DNA of 64,000 nucleotides from an uncultured Myxococcales bacterium (GCA_937980205.1 CALJKW010000016.1:62001-126000); one strand, 5' to 3'. Shown: positions 16,518 through 27,497, counted from the first letter of the stretch. The notes: generated by a model from the letters alone, not told the origin. Translations and numbers: made by a program.

Positions 16518-17636
16518 GTGAAGCTGCGGGTCGCCAGCATCGCGTTCCTGCTCGCAGTCATTTCTACGGGTGCGAGCTGGCTGAGCCTGCAGCCGTCGCT
16601 CGCCGCGCTGCTGGACTTCGCGGCGAAAGAGGCTCCGCTCAGATCGCTGCAGCTGGTGACGCGCGTGAAGCTGCTGCTGCCCTTCACGCTCTTCGTCGTG
16701 GTGTGCAGCGTCGCGGCGCTCAGCTTTCTCGTCATTCACCTGACGGTGGGGCGCCCGCTCGAGAACACCGAGCGGGCCATCGACGAGATGGCGCGCCTCG
16801 AGCTCGACGTGAACGTCGGCTCGGGTGGCCCACTGCTCTCGCGGCTGCAGCGCGCGCTGTTGCGCCTGGCCGAGGCGGTGCAGGCCGAGCGAGCCGTCAC
16901 ACAGCAGCGCGTGCTCGAGCTGAAAGTCGCGAATGATCGGCTCGTCCGCGCACAGGCCGAGCTGCTGGCGAACGATCGCCTCGCGACCGTGGGCAAGCTC
17001 GCCGCGGGCGTGGCGCACGAGGTGGGAAACCCCCTGGCCGGCATCCTCGGCTACTTGTCGGTGCTCCAGTCGCGCGCCAGAGCGCAGCCGGAGATCGGCG
17101 AGATGGCGAAGGCCATCGAGGCCGAGGTGACACGCATCGATCAGATCGTGCGTTCTCTGCTCGACCTCGGCAGGCCCGCGCGTGACAAGCCGATGCCCGT
17201 CGACGTGGCCTCTGTGGTGCGGTCGGCCGCGAACCTCGTCGCGAAGGGGCCGGAGCTCGCGCAGGTGACCATTCGCGACGAGCTCGAACCGGGGCTCGTC
17301 GTCCTCGGGCAGAGCGGGCCGCTGGCTCAGGTCTTCATCAACCTCGTGCTGAACGCCGCACAGGCGATGCAGGGGAAGGGCTCGATCACGTTGCGCGGTC
17401 GGCGTGCGGGTGCGGCCGTGCAGCTGTCCGTCGAGGACACGGGCCCCGGGCTGTCGCCCGAGGTGAAGGCTCGCATCTTCGAGCCGTTCTTCACGACGAA
17501 GGCGGCGGGGAAGGGCACCGGCCTGGGCCTCGCAGTTTCCCAGCATCTGGTCGTGGCAATGGGCGGTAAGCTCACCGCGGACAACGCGCCAGCCGGCGGC
17601 GCCATCTTCAGCGTAGAGCTGCCTTCCGCGACCTGA
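16518..17636 (+). CDS. pilS2: Second pilus-locus sensor histidine kinase (PilS2-type)
   Basis: 372 residues, GTG start. Two hydrophobic segments near residues 5-25 and 52-75 bracket a short periplasmic loop. A HAMP-like linker follows, then HisKA with VAHEVGNPLAGILGYLSVL (His near 168), then HATPase with N-box NLVLNAAQAM, G1 EDTGPGL and G2 GTGLGLAVS, all intact. Seven bp before a sigma-54 type regulator gene, so the pair is a NtrB/NtrC-like system. The symbol follows the M. xanthus position between pilD and pilM; its signal is unknown. Confidence 0.82.
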   Translation: MKLRVASIAFLLAVISTGASWLSLQPSLAALLDFAAKEAPLRSLQLVTRVKLLLPFTLFVVVCSVAALSFLVIHLTVGRPLENTERAIDEMARLELDVNVGSGGPLLSRLQRALLRLAEAVQAERAVTQQRVLELKVANDRLVRAQAELLANDRLATVGKLAAGVAHEVGNPLAGILGYLSVLQSRARAQPEIGEMAKAIEAEVTRIDQIVRSLLDLGRPARDKPMPVDVASVVRSAANLVAKGPELAQVTIRDELEPGLVVLGQSGPLAQVFINLVLNAAQAMQGKGSITLRGRRAGAAVQLSVEDTGPGLSPEVKARIFEPFFTTKAAGKGTGLGLAVSQHLVVAMGGKLTADNAPAGGAIFSVELPSAT

Positions 17637-17642
17637 GAACGA

Positions 17643-19070
<1,428 letters not shown>

Positions 19071-19156
19071 GCCGTTCGCGGCCCCGAGGGGGTCTGTTCG
19101 GAGCGTCGCGCACCTCAACCCATGGGGGTGAGAGAAGAAGCCACCCACGAGCTGTA

Positions 19157-19189
19157 GCTTAATTATATGTCAAAGACGTATAATTAAGC
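19157..19189. repeat. 33-bp AT-rich palindrome upstream of the XRE-type regulator
   Basis: GCTTAATTATA (19157-19167) and TATAATTAAGC (19179-19189) are exact inverted copies. The inner bases GTC-AAA-GAC extend the pairing, so 15 positions pair around an AAA loop with only one T/G wobble. It is strikingly AT-rich against GC-rich flanks. It lies between the end of pilR2 and a putative -35 element at 19212. It could be an operator for a dimeric regulator (perhaps the XRE-type protein at 19255) or a transcript-end hairpin. Sequence seen; role inferred. Confidence 0.75.
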
Positions 19190-19211
19190 CCTCAAAGAGA
19201 GATCTCGCGGT

Positions 19212-19241
19212 TTGACAGGGCCGGTGTTTCGGGCGCAGACT
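19212..19241 (+). promoter_or_regulatory. Possible sigma-70 type promoter of the XRE-type gene and pilM
   Basis: A perfect TTGACA (19212-19217) is followed after 18 bp by CAGACT (19236-19241), a weak -10 with three of six consensus bases. Transcription would start within about ten bases of the ATG at 19255, leaving almost no leader. The AT-rich palindrome lies just upstream. Confidence 0.4.
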
Positions 19242-19254
19242 GCGCCCCCGCCCC

Positions 19255-19464
19255 ATGAAAGAGAAGAAGGCGTCGAACAACGTGCAGGCGCTGCGCGAAG
19301 ATCGCCTCCTGTCGAAGGCAGAGCTCGCGCGGCGTGCAGGAGTCTCGGTGCTGACGATCGATCGCGTAGAGAAAGGAGCTCCGTGTCGACTCGACACGAA
19401 GCGGAAGATCATCCTGGCCTTGGGGTTGAAGGTCGCTGATCGAGGTCAGGTCTTCGAGGACTGA
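19255..19464 (+). CDS. Small XRE-family helix-turn-helix regulator
   Basis: 69 residues, almost entirely one Cro/CI-type helix-turn-helix: LSKAELARRAGVSVLTIDRV is the classical turn, followed by the recognition and third helices. There is no effector or oligomerisation domain beyond the C-terminal DRGQVFED tail. No clear Shine-Dalgarno precedes ATG 19255, so a near-leaderless transcript is possible. It sits between pilR2 and pilM, next to a large palindrome, and may autoregulate or control pilM-Q. Confidence 0.8.
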   Translation: MKEKKASNNVQALREDRLLSKAELARRAGVSVLTIDRVEKGAPCRLDTKRKIILALGLKVADRGQVFED

Positions 19465-19478
19465 CTGGCAGATTTTTT
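19445..19478 (+). terminator. Weak candidate terminator after the XRE-type gene
   Basis: GTCAG (19445-19449) and CTGAC (19461-19465) form an imperfect hairpin around TCTTCGAGG, followed after seven bases by six T residues (19473-19478). The stem overlaps the last codons of the regulator gene. It may partly separate the regulator from pilM. Confidence 0.3.
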
Positions 19479-19545
19479 CGCGAGCCGCAGATCCAGCCTT
19501 ACGCTGAGTCGACGCGGTGGTGAGTAGCAGCAAGAAGGAGCGTTC

Positions 19546-20628
19546 ATGGCGAAGGGCAAACTCGCACTCGGCCTCGACATCGGTTCGACCGGTGTGAAGC
19601 TGATCCTGCTCAAGGAGCAGCGGCGCCGGGGCGTGACGGGCTACGCGCTGCAGAGCTTCGGCATGAAGCCGCTGCCGCCCGAGGCGATCGTCGACGGCGC
19701 GCTGATGAACTCGACCGCGATCGTGCAGGCGATTCAGGAGCTGATGGGCGAGCTCAAGGTGAAGCAGAAGGAAGTCGCGATCGGCGTCAGCGGCCACTCG
19801 GTGATCATCAAGAAGATCTCGATGCCGCGCATGACGCAGGAAGAGCTCGAAGAGGCGATCCAGTGGGAGGCGGAGCAGCACATCCCCTTCGACATCAAGG
19901 ACGTCAACATCGACACTCAGATCCTCAAGCCCGACGCGAACGACGCGACCGGGCAGATGGACGTGCTGCTCGTCGCCGCGAAGAAGGACATGATCAACGA
20001 CTACACGACGGTGGTGGCCGAAGCGGGGCTGCAGCCGGCGGTGGTCGACGTCGACGCGTTCGCGGTGCAGAACTGCTTCACCGCGAACTACGAGCTGCCG
20101 GAGAAGGAGACGGTGGTGCTGATCAACGCCGGCGCGGCCGTCGTGAACATCAACATCATCTCGGGAGGCGTCACGACGTTCACCCGCGACGTGACGATCG
20201 GCGGCAATCAGTTCACGGAAGAGATTCAGAAGCAGCTGAACGTCTCGTACGACGAGGCCGAAGCGCTGAAGATCGGCGGCGGTCGCGGCGATGCGGATGC
20301 GGTCGTCCCCCAGGAAGTCGAGCGCGTGATGGGCTCGGTTGCCGAGCAGGTCGCGGGCGAGATTCAGCGCTCACTGGACTTCTACGCGGGCACCGCGGCC
20401 GACGCGACGTTCTCACGCGTGTACTTGTCGGGCGGCACCGCGAAGATCCCGGCGCTGTTCAAGACGATCGAGAGCCGGGTCGGCGTGCCGGTCGAGATCA
20501 TGAACCCGTTCAAGGCGATCGAGATCGACAATCGCCGCTTCGACCCCGCGTTCATCATGGACGTGGCGCCGCTCGCGGCGGTCGCGGTGGGCCTGGGCCT
20601 CAGAAAAGCCGGAGACAAGCTCGATTAG
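19546..20628 (+). CDS. pilM: Pilus assembly actin-like ATPase PilM
   Basis: 360 residues, FtsA/actin fold. The phosphate-1 motif is LGLDIGSTGVKLILL at about 7, phosphate-2 is VLINAGAAVVNINII near 192, and the adenosine motif is VYLSGGTAKIPAL near 293. AAGGAG precedes ATG 19546. PilM is cytoplasmic and binds the N-terminal tail of PilN, linking the motor to the PilN-O-P alignment complex. First of five consecutive genes pilM-N-O-P-Q. Confidence 0.95.
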   Translation: MAKGKLALGLDIGSTGVKLILLKEQRRRGVTGYALQSFGMKPLPPEAIVDGALMNSTAIVQAIQELMGELKVKQKEVAIGVSGHSVIIKKISMPRMTQEELEEAIQWEAEQHIPFDIKDVNIDTQILKPDANDATGQMDVLLVAAKKDMINDYTTVVAEAGLQPAVVDVDAFAVQNCFTANYELPEKETVVLINAGAAVVNINIISGGVTTFTRDVTIGGNQFTEEIQKQLNVSYDEAEALKIGGGRGDADAVVPQEVERVMGSVAEQVAGEIQRSLDFYAGTAADATFSRVYLSGGTAKIPALFKTIESRVGVPVEIMNPFKAIEIDNRRFDPAFIMDVAPLAAVAVGLGLRKAGDKLD

Positions 20629-20643
20629 CGAGAGCGCGACGCC

Positions 20644-21315
20644 ATGATGATCCGGATCAACCTCCTGCCGGTACGGCAGGGCAAGAAGCGCGAGATGGGC
20701 CGCCAGTATCTGGTGGTGGCGGCCTTCCTCATTGCGGTCGCGCTGGGCGGGAACTGGTTCTGGTACTCGCAGCTCGCGAGCGAGCGCGATCGCAACCAGG
20801 CGCGCATCGACGACACGCGGCGGCGCATCTCCGAGCTGGAGAAGGTGATCGGAGAGGTCAACAACATCAACAGGCGTCGCAAGGAAGTCGAGGAGAAGCT
20901 CGCGGTGCTCGAGAAGCTGCGCAAGGGGCGCACGGGCCCGGTGCGCATGCTCGACGCGCTGTCGACCGCGACGCCGAAGAAGGTCTACCTCACGGAGTTC
21001 GATGAGAAGTCCTCCCTCGTGAAGCTCAAGGGGGCGGCGGCGAGCCATGAAGATGTCGCCGACTTCATGCGCGGCCTCTCCGCGATTGTGTGGACTCCGA
21101 AGGGAATGGGACGCGTGGTCGAGCGGAAGCGCGATGCGCAGGACGTGCGGGTCGAGCTGCTGACGAGCGAAGGGGCCATGGAAGACTTCAAGGTGTCGGA
21201 GGTGGCCCCGTTCTTCGGGAACATCGATCTCAAGAAGGCCGAGGCGAGGACCGACTCCGCAGGCACCAGCCAGGTGTCGTTCGAGATCGGGATGTCGGCG
21301 AATTACGCAATCTGA
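20644..21315 (+). CDS. pilN: Pilus alignment protein PilN
   Basis: 223 residues. The N-terminal MMIRINLLPVR carries the INLLP element that docks into PilM. One membrane helix (about 22-40) and a coiled-coil region (about 48-95) precede a small periplasmic ferredoxin-like domain. 15 bp after pilM. Works with PilO as a heterodimer. Confidence 0.92.
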   Translation: MMIRINLLPVRQGKKREMGRQYLVVAAFLIAVALGGNWFWYSQLASERDRNQARIDDTRRRISELEKVIGEVNNINRRRKEVEEKLAVLEKLRKGRTGPVRMLDALSTATPKKVYLTEFDEKSSLVKLKGAAASHEDVADFMRGLSAIVWTPKGMGRVVERKRDAQDVRVELLTSEGAMEDFKVSEVAPFFGNIDLKKAEARTDSAGTSQVSFEIGMSANYAI

Positions 21316-21325
21316 CGAGCGCGCC

Positions 21326-21943
21326 ATGGAACGGCTGATCGAACAACTCAACAAAGCTCCGAACTCGGTGAAGTGGGGTGGTCTCGCTGCGGTGCTGGCG
21401 GTGATCACGGCGGTGAACTTCGTGTTCTTCGTGCAGGAAGCGGCCGACCGGATCTCGCAGCAGCGCGCCGAGCAGCGCACGCTGGAGCAGCAGCTCGCCG
21501 AAAAGAAGGCGATCGCGGACAACCTGACGGACCGCCGGCGAGAGATGGATCAGCTCGACCAGAGGCTGCAGGAGGCCCTGACCGAGCTGCCCGAGCGCAA
21601 AGACATCGACGAGCTGCTCGCGCAGCTCAACGACGTGGGCAAGAAGTCGGGTCTCGAGATCGCGAAGGTCGAGCCGGCGGCCGAGTCGAGCGAGAGCTTC
21701 TTCGCGCGCATCCCGGTGAAGATGACGGTGAGCGGCAACTACCACGAGATTGCGCTCTTCCTGCAGGAAGTCGCGAACATGCGGCGCATCGTCAACGTGA
21801 ACAACATCAAGCTGTCGGTCAATACGGCGGCCTCGAAGCCGGAGAAGATCGTGCTGAACTCGGACTTCCAGGCGACCACGTTCCGCTTCGTCGAGCCGAG
21901 CGCGCAGAAGAAGGACCCGAAGAAGCCGGCAGGTGCGAAATGA
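21326..21943 (+). CDS. pilO: Pilus alignment protein PilO
   Basis: 205 residues. Short cytoplasmic tail, one membrane helix (about 15-36), a long coiled coil (about 38-95) and a periplasmic ferredoxin-like domain ending in the Lys-rich tail KKDPKKPAGAK. Sequence includes GNYHEIALFLQEVANM, typical of PilO. The last codon overlaps pilP as ATGA. Partner of PilN and PilP. Confidence 0.93.
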   Translation: MERLIEQLNKAPNSVKWGGLAAVLAVITAVNFVFFVQEAADRISQQRAEQRTLEQQLAEKKAIADNLTDRRREMDQLDQRLQEALTELPERKDIDELLAQLNDVGKKSGLEIAKVEPAAESSESFFARIPVKMTVSGNYHEIALFLQEVANMRRIVNVNNIKLSVNTAASKPEKIVLNSDFQATTFRFVEPSAQKKDPKKPAGAK

Positions 21944-22506
21944 TCCGCGACCTTTCGCTGGCCAGTGTGGTGGTGACCGCGATGATCGCCTGTGGCGGCA
22001 GCGACACGGCTCCTCCGGCCCAGCCGGCGCCGATGGCGAGCCGGTCGAAGGCGGTCGCGACGGCAGATGCCGGTGTGAGCATCGTGAGTACGGTGCCGTA
22101 TCTCTACAACCCCGTTGCGAAGCGCGATCCGTTCCGCAATCTGCTCGAAGAGCCGAAGACGGCGGCGAGGGGGCCGGGAGCGTCCGAGGGCGTGTGCAGC
22201 GAACCGCTGTGCAGCTTCGACATCGAGCAGCTGACGCTGGTCGCGGTCGTCAGCGGCGACGCGAACCCGGTGGGCATGCTGGAAGACCCCACCAAGGTGG
22301 GGCACCTGGTCCACCGGAACAGCCGGGTCGGAAGGCAGGGCGGCAAGGTGACCCAGATTCAGCGCGACTGCGTGGTGGTCACCGAGTACTTCCAGACGCC
22401 GGACGGCAAGGTGAACCCGAATCGGGTGAACATCTGCATCAAGTCGGACAAGCGCAGCGTTCCGGTGCTCGATCTTCTGCAGAACAAGCTCTTCGAAGCA
22501 CAGTGA
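21940..22506 (+). CDS. pilP: Pilus assembly lipoprotein PilP
   Basis: 188 residues. The signal peptide ends in lipobox MIAC with acylated Cys at about 18. A flexible Pro/Ala linker follows, then the PilP beta-sandwich: YLYNPVAKRDPFRNLLEE, the DIEQLTLVAVVSG strand, and VTQIQRDCVVV. ATG 21940 overlaps the pilO stop (ATGA). PilP links the PilN-PilO dimer to the PilQ secretin in the periplasm. Confidence 0.93.
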   Translation: MIRDLSLASVVVTAMIACGGSDTAPPAQPAPMASRSKAVATADAGVSIVSTVPYLYNPVAKRDPFRNLLEEPKTAARGPGASEGVCSEPLCSFDIEQLTLVAVVSGDANPVGMLEDPTKVGHLVHRNSRVGRQGGKVTQIQRDCVVVTEYFQTPDGKVNPNRVNICIKSDKRSVPVLDLLQNKLFEAQ

Positions 22507-22527
22507 CTCAAGGAGACTGAAATCATC

Positions 22528-25209
22528 ATGACCTGGTCCCTCCTTCTCGCGTGCACCCTCGGCGCGGCAGACCTCAATGCCCTGAAGGGCATCGAGGTGC
22601 TCAAGACGCCCGCTGGTGGCCAGGTGATCGTCACCGGCAGCAAGGCGCCCATCTTCACCGTCTTCCGCTTGGGCGACCCCGATCGCCTCGTCGTCGACCT
22701 GAGCTCGGCCGATGCGGCCGGCGTCACCGGCCACAAAGACGGGGTCGGGCCGATCGCCGGCGTCGTCGCGTCGCAGTTCAACAACGAGCGCGCGAACGTC
22801 GGGCGGGTGTTGATCGCGCTCGACGGGGCCACGAACTACAACGTGAAGGCCGACGGGAATCGGCTGGTGATCAGCGTCGACGGGAAGGTCGCGCCCACGG
22901 CGGCGGCTGCTCCGGCTGCTCCGGCTGCGGCGTCGGCGCCGCCGGCGCCGAAGGCGGAAGAGAAGAAGAGCGAGGTTGTGGCGGCGACTTCTGAAAGCCC
23001 CCTCACTCCGGCCCGCGCTCCTACGAAGGGAGATGAGGGCGCTCGCCCGTCCGCAGCGGCGACGGAGAAGGGTGTCGTGGCGTCGCGCATGGACGAGACC
23101 ACCGTCAAGAACCCGGCGCACACGGTGAAAGCGGTGCGCCTCAAAGGCGAGCAGCTGGCGATCGACACGGACGGAGAAGTGGCGAGCTTCGAGCTCATCG
23201 AGCTGGAGAACCCGCCCCGGTTGGCGATCGACCTGCACGACATGCAGAGCGCGATCAAGTCATCGAAGGTCTCGGGCGGTGCGCTCAAGGGCGTGCGCAT
23301 CGGGCTGAACCCCGACAAGGTCCGCCTGGTGCTCGACATGAAGGGCGCGATGCCGGTGTACAAGGCGAACCGCACGGCGCGGGGCCTGGTGGTGACGCTG
23401 AGCGAGAACGCGGCTCCGGAGAAGAAGGCCGAGGCCGAGGTGGCCGGCGAAGCGCACATGGAGCTCGACGGCAAGACCGTTCAGCTGGAAACCAAAGAGT
23501 CGGAGAAGGCGGCGGCGGTGCTCGACGTGCAGTTCCACGAGAGCAAAGCGGGTGGTCGGCTCGAGCTGAAGCTCGAGGGCTCGACCGGGTGGACGACCGA
23601 GCGCCCGGACTATCGCAGCGCGGTGCTGACGCTGAAGTCGGCGTCGATTCCCCGTCGGCTCGAGCGCAGCCTCGACACGAGCGACCTCGAGACACCGATC
23701 AAGATGGTGAGCGCCTTCAAGGCGCCCGGCGCAGACGACCGCGTGAGGGTGGTGGTCGCGGCCGAGTCGGCGATCGAAGAGCAGGTGGTGAAGACGAAGG
23801 AGGGGCTCTCGTGGCGCATTCGCCTGAAGGGCGCGAAGACGGAAGAGGCCACGACGATGGTGCAGGCCTCCGGCTTCTCGGACGAGGCGGAGAAGTACTC
23901 GGAGGAGGGCGCCCCGCAGAAGGCGCGCTACGTCGGTAAGCGCGTCACCTTCGAGTTCAAGGACATCGACATCCACAACCTGTTGCGGATCATCGCGGAG
24001 ATCTCGAAGAAGAACGTCGTCGTGTCCGACGACGTGAGCGGCAAGGTGACGATTCGCCTGCGCAACGTTCCCTGGGACCAGGCGCTCGAGCTGATCCTCC
24101 GGTCGAAGGGCCTCGGCAAGGAAGAGTTCGGCAACATCATTCGCGTCGCGCCGCTGCGTGCGCTCGAAGAAGAGGCCAAGAGCCGCGAGGCGCGCGCCGC
24201 GACGCTGCGCCGGTCGGAGCCCCTGGCGGTTCGCCTCATCCCCGTGAACTACGCGACCGCCGACAACTTGAAGGACCGCGTGAAAGAAGTGCTGACCGAG
24301 CGTGGCATCGTGACGGTCGATACGCGTACCAACACGCTCATCGTTCGTGACATCGAATCGAACATCGGTCGCGTGCAGTCGCTGGTCTCGAACCTGGATC
24401 TGCAGACGCCGCAGGTGCTGATCGAAGGGCGCATCGTCGAAGCCCGTACGCAGCTCGCCAAGGAAGTCGGCATTCAGTGGGGTGGCAACGCGACGGCGGC
24501 GCCGGCCTTCGGCAACCAGACCGGACTCGCGTTTCCTGCGGTGATCTCAGGCAACGGCGCTGCGGGCGACGCGCCGAACGCCGGCGTGGGGACGACCCCG
24601 GGGTGGGCGGTGAACCTTCCGGCCGCGATCGGCAACGGCAGCGGCGGTGGTCTCGGCCTCATTCTCGGGTCGGCGGGCGGCGCAGTGCAGCTGAACCTTC
24701 GACTCTCGGCGCTGGAGAGCCAGGGTCTCGTGAAGGTCGTGTCCGCGCCGAAGGTGACGACGCTCGACAATCAAACGGCGAAGATCAGCCAGGGTACGTC
24801 GATTCCGTTCAGTCAGGTCTCGGCCGCTGGCGTGAACACGCTGTTCGTCGAGGCGCGTCTGTCGTTGGAAGTGACGCCTCACATCACGCAAGACGGGGCG
24901 GTCTTGCTGCACATCACCGCTGACAAGAGCGAGCCGGACCCCGGTACGACCGGCGCGAATGGTCAGCCGGCGATCTTGCGCAAGCAGGCGAACACGAACG
25001 TGCTGGTGAAGGACGGCGACACGACGGTCATCGGCGGCATCTTCGTGCGGAGCACCGCCGAGCGCCACTCAGGAGTACCCCTGCTCGGCCGCATTCCGGT
25101 GCTTGGCTTCTTCTTCCGCAAGCGGACGGAATCGGAAGACCGTCAGGAGCTGCTCATCTTCATCACGCCGCGGATTCTGAACCGCCAGCAGATGGCCCAG
25201 ACGCTCTAA
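22528..25209 (+). CDS. pilQ: Pilus secretin PilQ
   Basis: 893 residues, long as in other myxobacteria. A short signal peptide precedes AMIN domains that bind peptidoglycan (first about 18-115, others later) separated by an Ala/Pro linker (about 125-190). The N0/STN domain begins near 471 (KRVTFEFKDIDIHNLLRII) and N1 follows. The secretin pore (about 620-885) has VSAPKVTTLDNQTAKI and the end motif VPLLGRIPVLGFFFRKR. It forms the outer-membrane gate for the pilus. The start MTWSLLLAC follows AAGGAG. Confidence 0.96.
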   Translation: MTWSLLLACTLGAADLNALKGIEVLKTPAGGQVIVTGSKAPIFTVFRLGDPDRLVVDLSSADAAGVTGHKDGVGPIAGVVASQFNNERANVGRVLIALDGATNYNVKADGNRLVISVDGKVAPTAAAAPAAPAAASAPPAPKAEEKKSEVVAATSESPLTPARAPTKGDEGARPSAAATEKGVVASRMDETTVKNPAHTVKAVRLKGEQLAIDTDGEVASFELIELENPPRLAIDLHDMQSAIKSSKVSGGALKGVRIGLNPDKVRLVLDMKGAMPVYKANRTARGLVVTLSENAAPEKKAEAEVAGEAHMELDGKTVQLETKESEKAAAVLDVQFHESKAGGRLELKLEGSTGWTTERPDYRSAVLTLKSASIPRRLERSLDTSDLETPIKMVSAFKAPGADDRVRVVVAAESAIEEQVVKTKEGLSWRIRLKGAKTEEATTMVQASGFSDEAEKYSEEGAPQKARYVGKRVTFEFKDIDIHNLLRIIAEISKKNVVVSDDVSGKVTIRLRNVPWDQALELILRSKGLGKEEFGNIIRVAPLRALEEEAKSREARAATLRRSEPLAVRLIPVNYATADNLKDRVKEVLTERGIVTVDTRTNTLIVRDIESNIGRVQSLVSNLDLQTPQVLIEGRIVEARTQLAKEVGIQWGGNATAAPAFGNQTGLAFPAVISGNGAAGDAPNAGVGTTPGWAVNLPAAIGNGSGGGLGLILGSAGGAVQLNLRLSALESQGLVKVVSAPKVTTLDNQTAKISQGTSIPFSQVSAAGVNTLFVEARLSLEVTPHITQDGAVLLHITADKSEPDPGTTGANGQPAILRKQANTNVLVKDGDTTVIGGIFVRSTAERHSGVPLLGRIPVLGFFFRKRTESEDRQELLIFITPRILNRQQMAQTL

Positions 25210-25222
25210 GTGAGGTGGCACC

Positions 25223-25912
25223 ATGCGTAAGCTCTACACTGCGTTGTTGAGTTTCACCGTGCTGTTGGCGACGTCGTGCGTTCCCGGAGAGAGCCCGATC
25301 CGGATCCTCGGGTTCTTTTCGGTGGACACAGGCATGGGAGGCGCCGAGTGCATGCTGACCAACGACGTCGGCCAGACGCGTGGTCGACTCGACGCGTCGG
25401 GCGGCGGCGACTACGTCGTCGTGATGCAGGTGGCCTCTGACGTAACCTCGCAGCCGGTGCTGCAGAATGCGCGTGGCCTCGACCTCACCGGGCCCGGCAG
25501 CCGAAACTTCGTTGCGACGGAGATCTTCTTGACGTACCGGTCGGTGAACCCGTCGATCACCTTCGACGCCGAGACCATTCCAATCGTCGCGACCATCGCT
25601 CCCGCGACGTCCGACAACCGCATCGCGGCGGACATCATCGGCGACAAGGCCGCGACGAAACTCCGCGACATGTTGTCCGACCCGACGATCACCACGATCT
25701 TGACGGTCAACGTTCAGCTTCGCGGCCGGCTCGAATCAGGCGAGACGATCCACAGCAACACGCTTTCCTTCCCGATCGAGGTGACGCCCTCGAACGCGCC
25801 GTGCCCGGAGCCGGGGAACGTCGCTCGCACGGGCCCGTGCGGCGCGCGCGGCGGTCAGGACGGCACGCCGGTAATTTGTTGCACCGGCCCCGGCATGCCA
25901 GCAGGATGCTGA
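25223..25912 (+). CDS. Lipoprotein of unknown function
   Basis: 229 residues. Signal peptide with lipobox LATSC (acylated Cys about 19). The mature part is beta-rich with no family I recognise. The C-terminus is Cys/Gly-rich (CPEPG, CGARGG, ICCTGPG, AGC), a pattern common in myxobacterial outer-membrane lipoproteins. GAGGTGG precedes ATG 25223, 13 bp after pilQ, so it is probably cotranscribed. A role in PilQ assembly or stability would be a guess; Tgl, the known PilQ pilotin, is a TPR protein and this is not. Confidence 0.7.
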   Translation: MRKLYTALLSFTVLLATSCVPGESPIRILGFFSVDTGMGGAECMLTNDVGQTRGRLDASGGGDYVVVMQVASDVTSQPVLQNARGLDLTGPGSRNFVATEIFLTYRSVNPSITFDAETIPIVATIAPATSDNRIAADIIGDKAATKLRDMLSDPTITTILTVNVQLRGRLESGETIHSNTLSFPIEVTPSNAPCPEPGNVARTGPCGARGGQDGTPVICCTGPGMPAGC

Positions 25913-25916
25913 GCGC

Positions 25917-26291
25917 ATGGCGTTTCTGCCGCACCTCGAATCCGTAGTGACGCAGGTCGACGGCGCCATCGCGTGCAGCGTGATGGGCTTCGACGGAATT
26001 GCGGTCGAGACGTACCAGGCGCCGCAGTCGGCCGACCTGGCGTCTTCGATCGAGCTCACCTCGGCGTGGATCGAGTACGGCAACGCGCTCTCGCAGCTGA
26101 AGTCGGGCGCCGAGCTGCTCAAGACCGGGCAGGTGTCCGAGGTCAGCGTGAACACCGAGAAGGTCATCACGCTGATGCGCATGGTGACGCCCGAGTACTT
26201 CGTGGTGCTCGGCCTCAAGCCGGAAGGCAACTACGGCAAGGGGCGGTACGTGCTGCGGGTGACGGCTCCCAAGCTGAAAGCCGAGCTGTAA
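25917..26291 (+). CDS. Roadblock/LC7-like protein
   Basis: 124 residues matching the Roadblock/LC7 fold: LESVVTQVDGAIACSVMGFDGIAVETYQ at the start, a central helix, and FVVLGLKPEGNYGKGRYVL at the end. Roadblock proteins such as MglB dimerise and regulate small GTPases. Position between the pilus secretin genes and an SgmX-like gene makes a link to MglA-type polarity control attractive, but that is inference. Four bp after the preceding lipoprotein. Confidence 0.7.
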   Translation: MAFLPHLESVVTQVDGAIACSVMGFDGIAVETYQAPQSADLASSIELTSAWIEYGNALSQLKSGAELLKTGQVSEVSVNTEKVITLMRMVTPEYFVVLGLKPEGNYGKGRYVLRVTAPKLKAEL

Positions 26292-26351
26292 AGGCCCCTG
26301 TTGTAATCACCTTGCTCCGTGCGTGATGGGGGGCTAGTAAGCCCGCCCATC

Positions 26352-26927
26352 ATGGCCGGCGTCATCGACACCTCCGAATTCCGCAAGGGTCTCAAGATCG
26401 AGATCGACGGTGAGCCTTACGAGATCACCGACTTCCAGCACGTGAAGCCCGGCAAGGGCGCCGCGTTCGTCCGCACCACGTACCGCAGCATGCTCTCCGG
26501 CCGCGTGCTGCAGAACAACTTCCGCAGCGGCGACAAGTTCACCCGCCCCGACATCGAAGAGAAGGAGATGTCGTACCTCTACGCTCAGGGCGACGAGTAC
26601 CACTTCATGGAGCAGAAGACGTTCGAGCAGACGTTCATCACCGCGGCGGTGCTGGGCGACAACAAGAACTTCCTCAAAGAGAACATCAACGTCTCGATCC
26701 TCTTCTTCAACGGCAAGGCGATCGGCGTCTCGCTGCCGAACTCGGTGGACCTCAAGGTCACGAAGTGCGACCCCGGTGTTCGTGGCGACACGGTGAGCGG
26801 CGCGATGAAGCCCGCGACGCTCGAGACCGGCTACACCGTGAACGTGCCGCTGTTCATCAACGAGGGCGACGTCCTGAAGATCGATACGCGAGACGGCAAG
26901 TACCTCACGCGCGTCGCGACGGGCTGA
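26352..26927 (+). CDS. efp: Elongation factor P
   Basis: 191 residues, three OB-like domains. The loop HVKPGKGAAF puts a Lys at position 35, the site modified by beta-lysylation in EpmA/EpmB organisms. Signature DPGVRGDTVSGAMKPATLETG lies in the last domain. ATG 26352 gives the family start (MAGVIDTSEFRKG). EF-P rescues ribosomes at polyproline stretches, which this genome uses heavily (for example in the Cys-rich protein at 43674-44252). efp-accB-accC is a common order. Confidence 0.95.
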   Translation: MAGVIDTSEFRKGLKIEIDGEPYEITDFQHVKPGKGAAFVRTTYRSMLSGRVLQNNFRSGDKFTRPDIEEKEMSYLYAQGDEYHFMEQKTFEQTFITAAVLGDNKNFLKENINVSILFFNGKAIGVSLPNSVDLKVTKCDPGVRGDTVSGAMKPATLETGYTVNVPLFINEGDVLKIDTRDGKYLTRVATG

Positions 26928-26939
26928 CCCAAAACTTCC

Positions 26940-27496
<557 letters not shown>

Positions 27497-27497
<1 letters not shown>

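Noticed and set aside
19110..19130. Hairpin CTCAACCC/GGGGTGAG after pilR2
   Set aside because: Stem has a mismatch and a three-base loop, with no T-run; the AT-rich palindrome downstream is a far stronger structure.
19467..19481. Second sigma-54 promoter before pilM (TGGCAG followed by TTCGC)
   Set aside because: Spacing between GG and GC is 11, not the strict 10.
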